A stretch of 62,050 nt of DNA from an uncultured Muribaculaceae bacterium (GTDB taxonomy: Bacteria > Bacteroidota > Bacteroidia > Bacteroidales > Muribaculaceae), in the NCBI GenBank assembly GCA_910587915.1, contig CAJUOB010000014.1:1-62050 (forward strand). The letters are read 5' to 3'. Position 1 is the stretch's first letter; each line of letters opens with the position of its first letter. Shown one piece after another: positions 44,746 through 54,596 of the stretch. The translations under genes were made by a program, and so were the position numbers. The notes below the pieces were generated by a model that did not search any database, was not told the DNA's origin, and saw only the letters and a list, made by a program, of their open reading frames with translations.

Positions 44746-47238
44746 ATGAAACACATTTTTGCCTTAGTCCTATATATATTGTGTGGATTGTCGGCGACAT
44801 CCTCGGTTTTTGATTGGCGTGTGGCCAGAGCAGCAGATGTGAGTGGAGATTCTGCCGTAATATCCATGCCCGGCTATGCGGATTCCGACTGGGTGGCGGC
44901 TCCAGTGCCTGAAACTGTTGCTGTAGCCTACCGCGAGGCCGGCCTTCTTCCCGATATGCGCTATGATGATAACCTGATGTCTGTCGACTATGATTTTTTC
45001 GATGCGGATTTCTGGTATCGTACCGAATTCCGGTGTCCGGAGATGAATCCTGGCGACTATCTCATACTCAATCTCGATGGTATAAACTGGAAAGCCGATG
45101 TTTATGTGAATGGAAAGACGGTCGGTCATGTAGATGGTGCGTTTATCCGCTCCCATTTCGATATAACACCTTTTGTCGATCGGGAAAAGGTGAATGCGTT
45201 GGCTATAAGAATTATACACAACGATAATCCTGGCGATGTGAAGATACCGGAACTTGAAAAGCCTGTACTGAACGGAGGTGTGCTGGGGCTCGATAACCCC
45301 ACATTTCATGCATCGATCGGCTGGGATTGGATTCCGACACTGCCGGGCCGTAATATTGGTTTGTGGAATGATGTGACGCTTACAGTGGCACCGGCAGGTG
45401 TGACCGTAGGGGACTCTTTTTTCGATACCCGTCTGCAAGGATGTATGCCACGTCGCTGCAAGGCTGATGTGGCTGAAATATATCCGACTGTGACATTCCG
45501 CAATTATACCGACGGGCCTGTATCGGGTAGTGTGCGGGTGAAGTATGGCCGGCATGAGTCGTGTGAAGATGTGACAATACCTGCGGGTGTGAGCGATATA
45601 AGCCTACGCAAGATAATTATAGATAATCCTCAATTATGGTGGCCTGTCGGGTATGGAGAGCCTTATCTATACGATGTTCGCGTCGAGTTTGTGAAAGATG
45701 GAAAGACTGCTTCGGTCCAGACCTTGAAATCAGGCATACGTCAGATGCATTATACAATGGAAGAGAGCGCGCTTCAGATATTCATCAATGGTCGCCGGTT
45801 CATTCCACATGGAGGAAACTGGGGGTTCAGCGAAATGAATCTTCAGTTTTCGCCGGAAGACTACGATATTGCCATCGAATATCATAAGGACATGGGGCTT
45901 AATACGGTCCGAAATTGGGTAGGCCAGGTGGGCGACGAGGAATTTTATGAGGCCTGCGATCGCCATGGTGTGATGATATTCCAGGATTTCTGGCTCGCAA
46001 ATCCTTCAGATGGTCCTAATCCTGCCGACAGGGCTATGTTTGTGGCCAATGCCGAAGATATGGTGCATAAGACCCGCAACCATCCGTCGATGATGCTATA
46101 CTGCGGTCGTAACGAAGGAGAGCCGCCGTATGCGCTCGGGCAGGAACTTAACAGACTTGTGACGGATCTCGCTCCCGGTAGTATCTATATTCCAAATTCG
46201 GCCGATTTTGGTGTGAGTGGACATGGGCCGTATCGGGGTTTGTCGCCAAAGGCGATATATGGTCTTACGAGCGGTAACAAGAAATTTCACACCGAGCGGG
46301 GTATGCCCTGTGTGCCGTCGTACGAGTCGATGTGCCGTATGTTGCGGTCGGAGCATCGCTGGCCTCAGAATGATGTGTGGGCAATGCATAATTTCACTCT
46401 TGACGGCGCTCAGGCATGCCGGACGTACAACGAATTGATTGCCAGCGGACTTGGAGCACCTAATAATCTTAAGGAATTTGCCGATCGTGCCCAGTATGTG
46501 AACTATAACGGCTACCGTGCGATGTTCGAGTCGCGTGGAAAATACCGTAACGGATTGTTGCTGTGGATGTCGCATCCGGCATGGCCATGCCTTGTGTTCC
46601 AGACCTATGATTACTATAAGGATGTGAACGGGGCGTATTTCGGATGTAAGAAAGCATGCCGTCCTTTGAGGGTGAGCTGGAATCCGCAGACCGACGCTGT
46701 GGAGGTGGTAAATGAATCGGCCGGAGATCTGGTAGGGCTTGCAGTGGATGCGACCGTGGTGGATTCCGACGGGTCTGTGATATTTCATAAGACTTCGGAA
46801 ATTGATTCCGGTGAGGATTCGACTGTGGAAGCTTTCAAACTCGAATTAGGCTCTGATCTGCCTCCGGTATATTTTGTCAAGCTTTCTCTTAACCGGGGTG
46901 ATGAGTTGCTGGCCGATAATTTTTATTGGGAAGGCGCCGAATATGGCAACTGGCAGGCTATCCAGGAAATGCCTGATCCAAAGTTGAGTGTGTCGGTAAA
47001 GAAAATTTCGGAAACGGAATATCAGGCTACGGTTATCAACAAGGGCAAGTCGCCGGTGCCTATGGTTCGGCTGTGTCTTATCAATGCAAAGACTGATGAA
47101 CAGATTCTTCCGGCAATCTATTCCGACAACTATTTCGGTCTTCTTGGCGGTGAAAGTAAAATTGTGACAGTGTCAGCACGGCAGTCGGCCATGGCTAAGG
47201 TCGATAAGGCTACAATAACAGCAGAGCCTCTACGCTGA
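44746..47238 (+). CDS. GH2-family glycoside hydrolase (mannosidase/glucosaminidase-like group)
   Basis: 830 residues with an N-terminal export signal. A sugar-binding jelly roll (ADFWYRTEFRCPEM, LNLDGINWKADVYVNGKTVG), an Ig-like domain and a barrel follow. The acid/base is Glu457 in CGRNEGEPP, and Glu517 in HTERGMPCVP is the probable nucleophile. C-terminal Ig-like domains complete the usual length. The residues around the active site resemble exo-beta-mannosidases and exo-beta-glucosaminidases more than beta-galactosidase, but the substrate cannot be settled from sequence alone. It has its own promoter, so membership of the arabinan regulon is doubtful. Confidence 0.9.
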   Translation: MKHIFALVLYILCGLSATSSVFDWRVARAADVSGDSAVISMPGYADSDWVAAPVPETVAVAYREAGLLPDMRYDDNLMSVDYDFFDADFWYRTEFRCPEMNPGDYLILNLDGINWKADVYVNGKTVGHVDGAFIRSHFDITPFVDREKVNALAIRIIHNDNPGDVKIPELEKPVLNGGVLGLDNPTFHASIGWDWIPTLPGRNIGLWNDVTLTVAPAGVTVGDSFFDTRLQGCMPRRCKADVAEIYPTVTFRNYTDGPVSGSVRVKYGRHESCEDVTIPAGVSDISLRKIIIDNPQLWWPVGYGEPYLYDVRVEFVKDGKTASVQTLKSGIRQMHYTMEESALQIFINGRRFIPHGGNWGFSEMNLQFSPEDYDIAIEYHKDMGLNTVRNWVGQVGDEEFYEACDRHGVMIFQDFWLANPSDGPNPADRAMFVANAEDMVHKTRNHPSMMLYCGRNEGEPPYALGQELNRLVTDLAPGSIYIPNSADFGVSGHGPYRGLSPKAIYGLTSGNKKFHTERGMPCVPSYESMCRMLRSEHRWPQNDVWAMHNFTLDGAQACRTYNELIASGLGAPNNLKEFADRAQYVNYNGYRAMFESRGKYRNGLLLWMSHPAWPCLVFQTYDYYKDVNGAYFGCKKACRPLRVSWNPQTDAVEVVNESAGDLVGLAVDATVVDSDGSVIFHKTSEIDSGEDSTVEAFKLELGSDLPPVYFVKLSLNRGDELLADNFYWEGAEYGNWQAIQEMPDPKLSVSVKKISETEYQATVINKGKSPVPMVRLCLINAKTDEQILPAIYSDNYFGLLGGESKIVTVSARQSAMAKVDKATITAEPLR

Positions 47239-47257
47239 AAAATCAGTCTGTATAATT

Positions 47258-47299
47258 ATAAAAGCCTGGAAGTCTTAGGATAGACGACCAGGCTTTTAT
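47258..47299. terminator. Bidirectional terminator between the GH2 gene and clpC
   Basis: ATAAAAGCCTGG (47258-47269) pairs with CCAGGCTTTTAT (47288-47299), with an inner GTCT/AGAC stem. T-runs on both sides serve both convergent genes. Confidence 0.9.
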
Positions 47300-47317
47300 C
47301 GTTGTAGAGGTATAGTT

Positions 47318-49891
47318 CTATTGCTCGATGACGGGCTGGGAGGCTGTGTCGATGACATGGGCGACGATTTTCTGTTCGTCGGGGTTGAAATCGACAATTA
47401 TTTCATCGCCCGGGCCAACTTTGCCGGCCAGCAGCAGTTCGGCAAGTTCATCCTCGAGGTATTTCTGAATTGCGCGCTTGAGCGGGCGAGCACCGAACTG
47501 CACGTCGCATCCTTTGGACGCAATGAAGTTCTTGGCTTCGTCGCTTATTGTTATGCCGTATCCAAGGCCGCCGATGCGCTTGTAGAAACCGGCGAGTTCG
47601 ATGTCGATGATCTTGTAGATCGCGTCGCGGTCGAGTGTGTCGAAAATGATAATATCGTCGATACGGTTGAGGAATTCGGGCGCGAAAGCTTTGTTGAGAG
47701 CCTTCGAGAGCACGCTGTGAGAGTATTCGCGGTCGACTTCGCGGGTGTTGAATCCGACACCGCTGCCAAATTCCTTGAGCTGGCGTGTGCCGATGTTCGA
47801 AGTCATGATTAGGATGGTGTTCTTGAAGTCGATGCGTCGGCCGAGGCTGTCGGTGAGGCGTCCTTCATCCATCACCTGAAGCAGAAGATTGAAAACGTCG
47901 GGGTGGGCCTTTTCGATTTCGTCGAGCAGTACCACCGAGTAGGGATGACGTCGCACACGCTCGGTGAGCTGACCGCCTTCCTCGTAGCCAACGTATCCGG
48001 GAGGCGCTCCGATGAGACGCGACACGCTAAATTTCTCCATGTATTCGCTCATGTCGATGCGGATGAGTGTATCGGCGGAGTCGAAGAGGTATTCAGCCAG
48101 TTTCTTGGCAAGATGTGTTTTGCCCACACCTGTCGGACCAAGGAACATGAAAGTGCCAATGGGCTTGTTGGGGTCCTTAAGGCCGAGACGGTTGCGCTGG
48201 ATGGCTTTTACAAGCTTTGATATGGCGTTGTCCTGTCCGACGACTGCTTTCTGGAGCGTGGGGCCCATTTCGAGCAGACGGATGCCTTCAGCCTGTGCGA
48301 TTCGCTGTACGGGCACGCCGGTCATCATGGCCACTACTTCCGCCACGCGGTCGGCGTCGACGGTTTCGCGGTTTTCTTCCATTGTTTTTTCCCACTTTGC
48401 CCTTGCCTCATCGAGTTCGCGGCTGAGGCGTGCGGCCTCGTCGCGCAGACGTGTGGCCTGAGCGAAGTCGTGACGCTGGGCTGCGGCCACTTTCTCGGCG
48501 GTGGTGGTGCTGAGCTTGGCTTCGAGTTCTTCGATTTCGGTGGGTACTTCGATGTGGCTTATACGGGTTCGCGAACCGGCTTCGTCGAGCGCATCGATCG
48601 CTTTGTCGGGGAAGTTACGGTCGGATATGTATCTTTCGGTAAGCTTCACACATGCTTCCAGAGCCTCGGGGGTGTAGTTGACACCGTGGTGAGCCTCGTA
48701 TTTCGGCTTTATGTTGTTGAGAATCACAAGTGTTTCCTCGGGAGTGGTGGGTTCTACCATCACTTTCTGGAAGCGACGTTCGAGTGCACCGTCTTTCTCG
48801 ATGTTCACGCGGTATTCATCGAGAGTGGTTGCACCGATGCACTGAATCTCACCACGGGCAAGCGCGGGCTTGAGCAGATTTGCGGCGTCCATGGAGCCTT
48901 GGGCGTTTCCGGCACCGACAATGGTGTGGATTTCATCGATGAACAGGATAACGTCGCGGTTTTTGGTAAGCTCGTTGAGAATGGCCTTGATTCGCTCTTC
49001 GAACTCACCACGGTATTTTGTTCCGGCGACCAGCGATGCCATGTCGAGAGATATGACACGTTTATCGAACAGTATTCTCGAAACCTTCCGCTGTGTTATT
49101 CTGAGAGCGAGACCTTCGACGATGGCGCTTTTGCCGACGCCGGGTTCGCCGATGAGGACGGGATTGTTTTTTTTGCGACGGCTTAGAATCTGGGCAAGTC
49201 GCTCGATTTCGGTCTCGCGCCCTACAACGGGGTCGAGACGCCCTTCCTCGGCAGCTTTTGTCATGTCGTTGCCGAATTTATCGAGCATAGGGGTGTCGCC
49301 GCGTGTGCCACGGTGCGATTTGGCACCGGGCTTGGCAGGCTCAGCCGGAGTGTCCTGTCGTGCTTCCTGCTGTCCGTCGTGGGCCGGAGTTTCGCCCTCG
49401 GGGGTATCGCCTGCAAGATCGAGAACTTCCTCGGGGCGAGCGTCGGCGAGAGCCTGGCGTCGCAGAGCGTCGTAGTCGATTCCTGCGTTGAAGTAGGGGG
49501 CGATGACCGACATGGCCTTCACGTCTTTGTTGTGGAATAGCGATAGCAGAAGGTGCTCCACGTCGACCAGAGGTGCCTTAAGGTATCGGGCCTCGATAAT
49601 GGCAAGTTTTATTATGAGGGTTATTATGCGGTTGAAATAGTCGGCCCCTTTTCCATCGGCGGCCGATGGCTCATAGAGAGCGAGGTCGAGCGCAGCCCTG
49701 AGATCGGCGAGCTTGTCGGCGCCGACAAGGCGTTCCATCAGTTCGGCCGATTTGGTTTCTGGAGCGCTGAGTTCCAGAAGCAGGTGCGCCGGCATGATGG
49801 TGGCGTTGTTGTGATTGGTGCACTGTTGCCTTAGACGGTCGATGAGCGCACGCGCATTTTCGGTGTATTTCTGGTTGTTTTCCATATTCAT
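47318..49891 (-). CDS. clpC: ClpC-type AAA+ ATPase subunit of Clp protease
   Basis: 857 residues from ATG 49891 (MNMENNQKYTENA); an ATG at 49885 is also possible. A longer in-frame N-terminus to 49951 runs through the promoter and is excluded. It has a Clp N-domain (~1-150), a Pro/Glu-rich linker, AAA1 (GEPGVGKSA), a UVR-type middle coiled region (KVAAAQRHDFAQATRLRDEAA) that marks ClpC, and AAA2 (GPTGVGKTH). GVGF in FGSGVGF fits the loop that docks on ClpP. It unfolds proteins for ClpP. Monocistronic. Confidence 0.95.
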   Translation of the reverse strand: MNMENNQKYTENARALIDRLRQQCTNHNNATIMPAHLLLELSAPETKSAELMERLVGADKLADLRAALDLALYEPSAADGKGADYFNRIITLIIKLAIIEARYLKAPLVDVEHLLLSLFHNKDVKAMSVIAPYFNAGIDYDALRRQALADARPEEVLDLAGDTPEGETPAHDGQQEARQDTPAEPAKPGAKSHRGTRGDTPMLDKFGNDMTKAAEEGRLDPVVGRETEIERLAQILSRRKKNNPVLIGEPGVGKSAIVEGLALRITQRKVSRILFDKRVISLDMASLVAGTKYRGEFEERIKAILNELTKNRDVILFIDEIHTIVGAGNAQGSMDAANLLKPALARGEIQCIGATTLDEYRVNIEKDGALERRFQKVMVEPTTPEETLVILNNIKPKYEAHHGVNYTPEALEACVKLTERYISDRNFPDKAIDALDEAGSRTRISHIEVPTEIEELEAKLSTTTAEKVAAAQRHDFAQATRLRDEAARLSRELDEARAKWEKTMEENRETVDADRVAEVVAMMTGVPVQRIAQAEGIRLLEMGPTLQKAVVGQDNAISKLVKAIQRNRLGLKDPNKPIGTFMFLGPTGVGKTHLAKKLAEYLFDSADTLIRIDMSEYMEKFSVSRLIGAPPGYVGYEEGGQLTERVRRHPYSVVLLDEIEKAHPDVFNLLLQVMDEGRLTDSLGRRIDFKNTILIMTSNIGTRQLKEFGSGVGFNTREVDREYSHSVLSKALNKAFAPEFLNRIDDIIIFDTLDRDAIYKIIDIELAGFYKRIGGLGYGITISDEAKNFIASKGCDVQFGARPLKRAIQKYLEDELAELLLAGKVGPGDEIIVDFNPDEQKIVAHVIDTASQPVIEQ

Positions 49892-49948
49892 GTAAGAATG
49901 GGAGAGTAATCCGGAATTATTATAACAATAATCGTGCCAAATATCATA

Positions 49949-49980
49949 CAAAGATAGAAAAAATGTGTGTTAAAAGCAAA
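49949..49980 (-). promoter_or_regulatory. Promoter of clpC
   Basis: On the minus strand, TTTG (49980-49977) and TATCTTTG (49956-49949) are spaced 24 bases. This sets the real start of clpC downstream of it. Confidence 0.78.
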
Positions 49981-50018
49981 TTTACCATTGTATGGCAGAT
50001 TATAGCATGGTGTATAAG

Positions 50019-50060
50019 CACAAAAAGCGCCAGCAGACATCGCCGCTGGCGCTTTTTGTG
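50019..50060 (-). terminator. Terminator of the DUF4465 gene
   Basis: A 16-bp perfect stem, CACAAAAAGCGCCAGC and GCTGGCGCTTTTTGTG, with a 10-base loop just past the stop codon. Confidence 0.88.
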
Positions 50061-50076
50061 TGTTGTGGGAGTGCGG

Positions 50077-51279
50077 TTATCGGAGTGCGACGCGGATGGC
50101 AGTGGTGCCGTTTGTTGATGTTGCGCGTACGATGTATACTCCGGCAGGCAGCATCGAGGCATCGAGTGCATTGCCTTGGGTGTGTGCCGCGATTGTGCCG
50201 GCGGTGGTGAATACGTCGATGGCTGTGACATTATCGGATGCCGAGATGATGCGTCCGGCAATCTTGACCTCGGGCATGCCGGTGGCGTCGATTGTATTTA
50301 TTCCGGTGGTTGTGGCCAGAGGTATAGCCACATATTCGGCGCATCCTTTCTGCATGGCACGTACGGTCACTGTCTTGTTGGCGAAGTCGGCACCGGTCAG
50401 AGTCACGGTAGAACCTTCGATAGTGGCGTCGGTGGTGGAATTGATGATAGAGTATTCTACCGGAGCTGCATCGGCATTGAAAGTGAAATATTGCTTGATG
50501 TCGAAGGTCGGGTCGGCCGGATTGACGGCGAGAGTTTCGGCAGTTGTCACCGGGCATGCATCGCCGAAGTTGTCGATGCACAGATATGCTGGGGTATTGA
50601 GTCCGAAGCTGCCTTTTCGTGTGCCGTCGACAGTGACGCGGATAGAGCATACTTCACCTAGAGGAGTGAGGTCGCACCATTGCCATGAGTCGAGGACATA
50701 CCACGACGAAGAGTTTTCGCTACGGTAGTCGGCGAGGTAGAAATCGACCGAGCCGGTGGTTTCACCATCCTTGTCGAGGCCTATGAAAGTGACTTTGTAC
50801 CAATCATTTTTTGTGAATGCATCACCGGCGAATGCGTCGCCCTGGGTTATGGAGCTGAATGTGTAGGCAGCGTTTGTCACCCATGTGCCGTCGACCTTGG
50901 CGGGCGTTTCACCATCGCCGACGATGACGTCGCAGTGTCCCATGAAGTCTGCGGCATACACTACTGCATAGACCTTGCTTTTGTCGGCACCGCTCCCGAC
51001 AGCGCTGTTGAACTGGTCGGGGAAGAGTGTTTCGAAATTGGTGGCTGTGCGGTTGGAGTATCCGAAAAATGCCCATGTCTGGTAGGACTCCATGCAGTAG
51101 TTGGGGAATGTGAACGAACCATCGGTGAAGTCGCTCATCATTTCTTCGGGGTCTCCCCACCAATAGGATTCAGTGCCTTCGAGTGGAAGGTTTTCGAATG
51201 TTGCAACTTGGAGTGGAGCGGCCTGAAGTGCGCCGGAAGCAGCCATTGCCGCGATTGCTGAGAGTAAATGTCTTGTCAT
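50077..51279 (-). CDS. Cobalamin-riboswitch-controlled DUF4465 secreted protein (probable B12-binding protein)
   Basis: 400 residues. A signal peptide (MTRHLLSAIAAMAASGALQA) has no lipobox. Residues ~20-240 are a DUF4465 domain: WWGDPEEMMSDFTDGSF, TWAFFGYSNRT, DWYKVTFIGLDKDG, WQWCDLTPLG and PAYLCIDNFG. A linker of two Ig-like segments leads to a T9SS type A-like tail (VFTTAGTIAA to MLPAGVYIVRA). It stands directly behind a cobalamin riboswitch. DUF4465 proteins under such control in gut Bacteroides have been reported, as I recall, as surface B12-binding proteins (BtuH). Here the tail replaces the lipid anchor. No btuB or BtuFCD gene is in the window. Confidence 0.85.
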   Translation of the reverse strand: MTRHLLSAIAAMAASGALQAAPLQVATFENLPLEGTESYWWGDPEEMMSDFTDGSFTFPNYCMESYQTWAFFGYSNRTATNFETLFPDQFNSAVGSGADKSKVYAVVYAADFMGHCDVIVGDGETPAKVDGTWVTNAAYTFSSITQGDAFAGDAFTKNDWYKVTFIGLDKDGETTGSVDFYLADYRSENSSSWYVLDSWQWCDLTPLGEVCSIRVTVDGTRKGSFGLNTPAYLCIDNFGDACPVTTAETLAVNPADPTFDIKQYFTFNADAAPVEYSIINSTTDATIEGSTVTLTGADFANKTVTVRAMQKGCAEYVAIPLATTTGINTIDATGMPEVKIAGRIISASDNVTAIDVFTTAGTIAAHTQGNALDASMLPAGVYIVRATSTNGTTAIRVALR

Positions 51280-51423
51280 ATATGTTTTAAAATGTGATAG
51301 ATATCATGATAATATCAACACATGCCGACAAGAACAGACCGCAGCAAGTCTGTGTCGCAACAGCCCTAACTCCCGAAGGCATGTGTGGACCGCACGCGTC
51401 TTTGCGTGCCTGTATTGTCGTAC

Positions 51424-51604
51424 GGCAGGTCTTCTGGCTCGTTGGCGGTTGTCCGGTTTCGGACTTGAGACACATCCTTCCCGGGCCTGTGCCCAGTGGA
51501 ATCATCTCTCCGCATAGTTCAACTTACAGCAGCGGGAACTGCAGCCGATTTTCACGGCTTTCCCTCTTTCGTGCGCCCCCTTTGGAAGGGAGCACAACCG
51601 TTGA
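51424..51604 (-). promoter_or_regulatory. Cobalamin (AdoCbl) riboswitch
   Basis: Read on the minus strand the region carries conserved blocks of the family in order: GTTCCCGCTGCTGTAA, then CACTGGGC and CGGGAAGG, the AAGTCCGA segment, and the B12 box GCCAGAAGACCTGCC (51438-51424). Downstream, GCACGC/GCGTGC and CACATGCC/GGCATGTG stems could form the expression platform before the start codon at 51279. Confidence 0.93.
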
Positions 51605-51609
51605 CGCTG

Positions 51610-51617
51610 CAAAAGTA
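51610..51617 (-). promoter_or_regulatory. -7 box of the riboswitch transcript
   Basis: TACTTTTG on the minus strand matches TAnnTTTG and would start the transcript at about 51604, just upstream of the riboswitch core. Confidence 0.6.
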
Positions 51618-51690
51618 GTAAAAAACTTATGATGCGCCGTTATTTTCGTGTGTGATTTTCTCATGGTGTTGGCCCGGAGAGGCTGTTGCG

Positions 51691-51721
51691 TTGGTCGGTT
51701 TGTGGAAAATTCGTACATTTG
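51691..51721 (+). promoter_or_regulatory. Promoter of the prfA operon
   Basis: TTG 51691-51693 and TACATTTG 51714-51721, 23 bases apart, leave a leader of only a few bases before ATG 51734. Confidence 0.65.
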
Positions 51722-51733
51722 CGTAAATATTTA

Positions 51734-52849
51734 ATGAATATGGCAGATTTATCATTGCTCCAGCGGCTCGATGGTATCGAGGCTCGCTTCGAGGAAGTAT
51801 CGACTCTTATAACCGACCCGGCTGTGATTGCCGACATGAAACGCTATGTGCGTCTGTCGAAGGAATACAAAGATCTGGAAAAACTTACGGCGAGCACCCG
51901 GCGCTACCGTTCGCTGGTCAACGATGTAGAAGAAGCGAAGGCCCTTTTAGCTTCTGAAAATGATGCCGACATGCGCGAGATGGCCAAAGAGCAGCTCGAT
52001 GCAGCCACAGAGGCGCTTCCGGCGCTTGAAGAGGAAATAAAGCTGTTGCTGATACCTGCCGATCCGGAGGATTCGAAGAATGCCATCCTCGAAATCCGCG
52101 GCGGTACAGGCGGCGATGAGGCTGCTATTTTTGCCGGTGATCTCTGCAAGATGTATATAAAGTACTGCGAGAGCCGCGGATGGAATGTGGCCATAACCTC
52201 GGCCAGCGAGGGTGCTGCCGGCGGCTATAAGGAAGTGGTGCTGTCGGTGACAGGCGATGGTGTGTACGGCATTCTCAAATACGAGAGCGGTGTGCACCGT
52301 GTGCAGCGTGTTCCTGCCACCGAGACTCAGGGCCGTGTGCACACTTCGGCTGCCACTGTGGCTGTGCTGCCGGAGGCTGAGCCGTTCGATGTGGAGATAA
52401 ACGAAGGCGAGATAAAGTGGGATACATTCCGCTCCGGCGGTGCCGGCGGTCAGAATGTGAACAAGGTCGAGTCGGGTGTACGTCTGCGGTATATGTGGAA
52501 GAATCCCAATACAGGCGAGACGGAGGAAATACTGATAGAGTGTACCGAGACCCGCGACCAGCCCAAGAATAAGGAACGGGCCTTGAGCCGTCTGCGTACC
52601 TTTATATATGATAAGGAACACCAGAAGTATGTCGACGATATTGCGTCGAGGCGTAAGACCATGGTGAGCACCGGCGACCGTTCGGCGAAAATACGCACAT
52701 ATAATTATCCTCAAGGCCGTATCACCGACCATCGCATTAACTATACGGTGTACAATCTGCAGTCTTTTGTCGATGGCGATATACAGGACCTCATAGATCA
52801 TCTCATCATAGCTGAAAATGCCGAAAAGCTAAAAGCAGCCGAACTATAA
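51734..52849 (+). CDS. prfA: Peptide chain release factor 1
   Basis: 371 residues from ATG 51734 (MNMADLSLLQRLDG); the ATG at 51740 is possible. It releases peptides at UAA and UAG. The PAT stop-recognition tripeptide is in VQRVPATETQGR and the catalytic GGQ (238-240) in GGAGGQNVNK. The upstream in-frame extension to 51686 covers the promoter. First gene of an operon with gaps of 9, 13 and 17 bases. Confidence 0.97.
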   Translation: MNMADLSLLQRLDGIEARFEEVSTLITDPAVIADMKRYVRLSKEYKDLEKLTASTRRYRSLVNDVEEAKALLASENDADMREMAKEQLDAATEALPALEEEIKLLLIPADPEDSKNAILEIRGGTGGDEAAIFAGDLCKMYIKYCESRGWNVAITSASEGAAGGYKEVVLSVTGDGVYGILKYESGVHRVQRVPATETQGRVHTSAATVAVLPEAEPFDVEINEGEIKWDTFRSGGAGGQNVNKVESGVRLRYMWKNPNTGETEEILIECTETRDQPKNKERALSRLRTFIYDKEHQKYVDDIASRRKTMVSTGDRSAKIRTYNYPQGRITDHRINYTVYNLQSFVDGDIQDLIDHLIIAENAEKLKAAEL

Positions 52850-52858
52850 TTACCACAT

Positions 52859-54583
52859 ATGTCCGCTCTCCGAAGTATCTTTTCACCGGATGCCATACGC
52901 AGGAACTTGGCATCGGTCGCACGACGGTTCCCGTTTCCGTTCGCATACATCAGTAGCCTGACCGTATGGCTTATCATCATGTTGTGGACCAATGTGGAAC
53001 AAAACCATGCACTTTCCGACTCCATGTGCTGGGCTCTCAGCGAGGGGCTGCTTCTTTCGCTGGTGGCGAACATATGGTGCGAGTTTATGGGGTGGATGCG
53101 TCGCATAAAGCCGATTCAACTGGCTGTGCTGGGGCTTGTGGTACTGGATTTTGTGGCTATGTATATGCGTGGCGGCGTGGTGGCGACGGCGGAGTCTGTG
53201 GGCCGTTCGGCATTTGTGTCGGCCATCATTGCCGGTATATTGTTTTTGCCTGTGGCAAAGCGGTACACGCGCAGTCAACTTTGGGTGTATACGATGAGTC
53301 AGGTGGGTGCGTGTGCAGTCGCTGTATTCATCGGAGCCGTTCTGGCCATATCAACTGGCATTGTCTTCTCGTCGATCAGTTTGCTTTTTGGCGTTGATAA
53401 CTGGAAGGTTATGTCGTCGGCGATGATTTTATTCGGCATATGGGTGCCGTCGATGGTGTATATGTCGCATGTGCCGCGTCGTAAGGATGTGGGGCATGTG
53501 TTTATGGCTCCAAAATCGCCGGTGGGTGCATTCTGTAAGAATGTGATGCTACCGGTGGTGCTGATCTATGCCGGAATACTATATGTGTACGCTGCGAAAA
53601 TATTGGTTTCGTGGACATTGCCTACGGCTTCCGTTACGTGGATGGTTACGGGACTGATGTGTACGTCGCTGATAATGCTCTATGGCTTGCAGCGCTATAC
53701 CTTTGGCGGCGATACGGTGTCGTCGAAAGCTGAGAAGATTGCCTCTATGGTCAGGCGCTACTTGCCTGTTTTGCTCTTGCCATTATTGTTGCTCATGAGT
53801 GTGGGCCTTGTGTACAGGGTAGGGGAGTATGGCATCACAGTGTCGCGGCTCTATGTGGCGGCTTTCGATGTGTGGGCTTTCGCGGTGGTTTTCTATCTGA
53901 TTCTTCGGAAAGATGCAAATCTGAATCTTATCGCGACCTCGTTTGCGGTGGTATTCGCACTTGTTTCGGTGTTTCCCGGGGCCAACTTCACAGCGATTGG
54001 CAACCATGTGGTCCGTTCGGAAGTGAGGCGTACGCTCAAGGCTAATGGCGTGCGGACATTTCCTGTAGACGCCGAAGAGTTGAAAAGTATTTTGGGTCGT
54101 ATGCCGAGAAAGAATGCCGAGAATCTGGCGTCTCGGGTGGAGTATCTCGATGATTGGGATAACCATTCGCTGATTGCCGATATTGTTGCTTCGTCCGACC
54201 GCATGACTGTGTGGAATCTGCTTCCTGCTGTCGCAGATACTGTTGTGGTGGAGAGTCTCGCTCTGATAGACCTATCTTATACCGGATGTGTGGATATACC
54301 AGATGGATATGGCCGGGTGATGAGAGATAGCGACTATAGCCGCAGAACCCTTAGTGTGGATTCGGCCGGATATGCCTCGGTTGCTATCGATGGCTATAAG
54401 GTACGTCTTAACATTGATAGCCTTGCTACTGTCGGCGATGCTTCTGAACCGTTGCATGCTGTTGCTGTCGATTCGCTCGGCAATACATGGCCTATGACGA
54501 TTGTTATATTGGATATTCAGAAAGGTGACGACCGACGGTCGCCACGGCTTGACCGCATTGCATATTACATTTTCACAAACTAA
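52859..54583 (+). CDS. DUF4153-family polytopic membrane protein
   Basis: 574 residues with about 12 hydrophobic segments in the first ~390 and a soluble C-terminal ~180. The family signature LMSVGLVYRVGEYGITVSRLYV lies near 310-335. Function is unknown. A second position in the operon, between prfA and pyrF. Confidence 0.85.
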   Translation: MSALRSIFSPDAIRRNLASVARRFPFPFAYISSLTVWLIIMLWTNVEQNHALSDSMCWALSEGLLLSLVANIWCEFMGWMRRIKPIQLAVLGLVVLDFVAMYMRGGVVATAESVGRSAFVSAIIAGILFLPVAKRYTRSQLWVYTMSQVGACAVAVFIGAVLAISTGIVFSSISLLFGVDNWKVMSSAMILFGIWVPSMVYMSHVPRRKDVGHVFMAPKSPVGAFCKNVMLPVVLIYAGILYVYAAKILVSWTLPTASVTWMVTGLMCTSLIMLYGLQRYTFGGDTVSSKAEKIASMVRRYLPVLLLPLLLLMSVGLVYRVGEYGITVSRLYVAAFDVWAFAVVFYLILRKDANLNLIATSFAVVFALVSVFPGANFTAIGNHVVRSEVRRTLKANGVRTFPVDAEELKSILGRMPRKNAENLASRVEYLDDWDNHSLIADIVASSDRMTVWNLLPAVADTVVVESLALIDLSYTGCVDIPDGYGRVMRDSDYSRRTLSVDSAGYASVAIDGYKVRLNIDSLATVGDASEPLHAVAVDSLGNTWPMTIVILDIQKGDDRRSPRLDRIAYYIFTN

Positions 54584-54596
54584 AAAACTACATGAA

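Noticed and set aside
49892..49951. Extra N-terminal 20 residues of ClpC
   Set aside because: The stretch overlaps the -7 box of the clpC promoter; the family begins near MENNQKYTENA.
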